From positions 40,879 to 104,878 of the forward strand of contig JAFWEX010000030.1 in the NCBI GenBank assembly GCA_017512705.1: 64,000 nt of DNA, written 5' to 3'. The stretch is from Paenibacillus sp. (GTDB lineage: Bacteria > Bacillota > Bacilli > Paenibacillales > Paenibacillaceae). The notes under the pieces are model-generated. The model saw nothing but the letters and a program-made list of their open reading frames with translations, made no database searches and was not told the DNA's origin. The stretch's first letter is position 1, and each line of letters starts with the position of its first letter. This document shows positions 63,601 to 64,000 of this stretch, piece by piece. Made by a program: the position numbers and the translations under genes.

Positions 63601-64000
63601 TAAGCACCGCTCATCTGCAAGAAGGTGCAGTGACGGCGTCTAAGCTGGCGGATGGTAGTGTGGATGGCAGCAAGCTGACGGAACGTGCGGTAACCAGCAT
63701 TCATCTGTCCGAAGAGAGTGTGCAATCAGTTCATATTGCAGAAGGTGCCATCCATGCGGATCACATTGGAGATGGCAGCATCATGGCCAGTCATCTGAGT
63801 GATAAAACGGTAAGCACCGCTCATCTGCAAGATGGTGCAGTGACGGCGTCTAAGCTGGCGGATGGCAGTGTGGATGGAAGCAAGTTGACGGAGCGAGCGG
63901 TAACCAGCATGCATTTGTCTGAAGAGAGTGTGCAATCTGTTCATATTGCAGAAGGTGCCATCCATGCGGATCACATTGGAGATGGCAGCATCACATCAAG
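60690..64000 (+). CDS. Giant decapeptide-repeat protein (5' part, runs off the window)
   Basis: ATG 60690 follows AAGGAG by 8 nt and the frame stays open for at least 1103 codons. The head (1-155) is basic (MSKKGRKKIVAPK) then acidic and shows no signal peptide. From about residue 158 on, nearly 95 ten-residue units follow with pattern [DE]GSVxSxHLA or GAVTxxKLA, hydrophobic at positions 4, 8 and 9. The regular 10-residue period suggests a beta-solenoid or fibre. Paenibacillus proteins with such arrays are annotated as WIAG-tail proteins; the tail itself is outside the window. A YheC/YheD gene is divergent, so a spore-surface role is possible. Confidence 0.85.
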   Translation, partial: MSKKGRKKIVAPKLPHISPKFRELDLMDRRMEYAKPEKTVKQEEVLNSTPATPKAIEADPTGITEQTSSNSQVNQPEEVIEVQDVGLEQQVTSSFVEEKSVEDNKVEKELQIRSVAQLPPKEQNHESKLTGKQRLERLNQNQMPGHEGQYIYTDDLSEFAVTESKIAPFSVDASKLKSGAVGSEALQDYAVTSIHIADGAIISAKLAEASIAEEHLIDGAVSGHKIRNASIAGDKIRDGSITSQKLGNQVIDAAKIADGSIGTRHLSRLLVTEELIQNQAVTGEKIAISGVETRHLSGGAVHTSKLADDAVTSAKIRDGAVTSSKIEEQSIDSSHIQAGSIKQSHLAEGSVGRHQLLASSIGSEQIEDGSIHTRHIAEHTLNGRHLVDGSIGSAQIRAAAVGREQIGNAEIGSEHLVDGAVISSKLADQSIGTAKLLEQSVTASKLADQSVVASKLADEAVQGKHLVKGSIRGEHIANRGITPVHIDNGAIHSIHLASGSIEASHLSEASVSSDALASGVVQESHLAESSVGSFQLQDEAVSTTKLAGESVTSEKLAPGAVTSKALSSGTVNSSHLAPGAVTTSHLAPGSVGSEALRPYAVKNEHLTEHAVGAPHLQPGSVQTDSISRAAITTDKIAPGSITSPLLAGGAIFPPHLTDHAVTSPKLSPESVSTDKLADLSVTSAKLADGSITSAKIMAESIVAKHIPAETIRGYHLKQHTIALEHLSDEIRTPELFANGSIPGSKLRQGAVTTEHLAADSVSGEKLQYGAVGSEHLQRAAVDSMHLAEGSVKADHLAAQAVNSNHLREDVIRNEHITEQAIHSRHLMAGSVQTEHLAPLCVTEAHLQPGLISGLHLQLESLGAAHLQQGAVQSRHIQDGAVFSHHIQERSIGTEHLEEESVRSVILQDGAVTASKLADDSVDGSKLTECAVTSVHLSEESVQSVHIAEGAIHADHIEDGSITGSHLSDETVSTAHLQEGAVTASKLADGSVDGSKLTERAVTSIHLSEESVQSVHIAEGAIHADHIGDGSIMASHLSDKTVSTAHLQDGAVTASKLADGSVDGSKLTERAVTSMHLSEESVQSVHIAEGAIHADHIGDGSITS
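63411..64000 (+). repeat. 210-bp higher-order tandem repeat within the decapeptide array
   Basis: Seven decapeptides (210 bp) are repeated almost exactly from 63411, 63621 and 63831, the third cut by the window end. Each copy starts GAVTASKLA and ends STAHLQ. The copies differ by a few substitutions and are much closer to each other than the rest of the array, so they are recent duplications. Confidence 0.9.

Noticed and set aside
61150-64000. 30-bp periodicity that could look like a CRISPR array
   Set aside because: The period is coding: each 30 bp is one decapeptide in a single open frame, and there are no unique spacers between conserved repeats.

Overview
The window looks like chromosomal DNA of an endospore-forming, low-to-mid G+C Firmicute, most probably Paenibacillus. 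Pointers are Sda, a YjcZ-type peptide, two YheC/YheD proteins, the DnaB/DnaI helicase-loading pair, KtrA/KtrB, EcsA/EcsB, HemQ, a futalosine-pathway menaquinone enzyme, strong AGGAGG ribosome sites with some GTG and TTG starts, and secreted polysaccharide hydrolases. No rRNA, tRNA, CRISPR array, IS element or prophage was seen.

Layout. 1-3 kb: a partial type II NADH dehydrogenase-like flavoprotein (minus), mqnE (minus) and a HesB/IscA-type Fe-S protein (plus). 3-10 kb: a 1302-residue secreted amylase-like enzyme (GH119 type, three Fn3 and two starch-binding modules) behind a promoter with paired LacI-type operators, then an NAD(P)-binding reductase and an RCC1-repeat secreted protein. 10-15 kb: rarD, a Nudix hydrolase, an MFS transporter, two small membrane peptides, three tandem ~221-bp repeats and a GH53 galactanase. 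16-20 kb: polyphosphate kinase behind a Pho box, converging with exopolyphosphatase. 20-26 kb: a YheC/YheD protein, sda behind a dense DnaA-box cluster, ferredoxin-NADP reductase, a full NDH-2, HemQ and YuiB. 26-43 kb: dnaB, a TPR gene, dnaI, trxA, uvrC, a CPBP membrane protease, ktrB-ktrA, a LysR regulator and sdhCAB. The order trxA-uvrC-(insert)-sdhCAB recalls Bacillus synteny. 43-53 kb: two metallophosphoesterases, GNAT, HisJ-like phosphatase, LysR, cheX, SDR, DEAD helicase, ecsAB and yjcZ. 53-60 kb: aminotransferase, a flavin-split-barrel protein divergent from a MocR regulator, an AraC regulator, psd and a second YheC/YheD gene. 60.7-64 kb: the first 1103 codons of a huge decapeptide-repeat protein that runs off the window.

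Several genes form functional sets: respiration (NDH-2 x2, FNR, MqnE, SDH, HemQ), phosphate storage (ppk/ppx), replication start and its sporulation checkpoint (dnaB, dnaI, sda), potassium uptake (ktrAB), and polysaccharide degradation (GH119, GH53).

The most unusual material is (i) a dispersed intergenic element found at least six times here (13.5-14.1 kb x3, 24.7, 31.45 and 41.8 kb, the last inside the sdh operon), whose stem changes are compensatory between copies; (ii) the decapeptide solenoid gene at the right edge with a 210-bp higher-order tandem duplication; (iii) a DnaA-box array upstream of sda; (iv) a MocR regulator whose PLP lysine position is glutamine; (v) a hairpin that buries the ribosome site of a zinc-ribbon gene.
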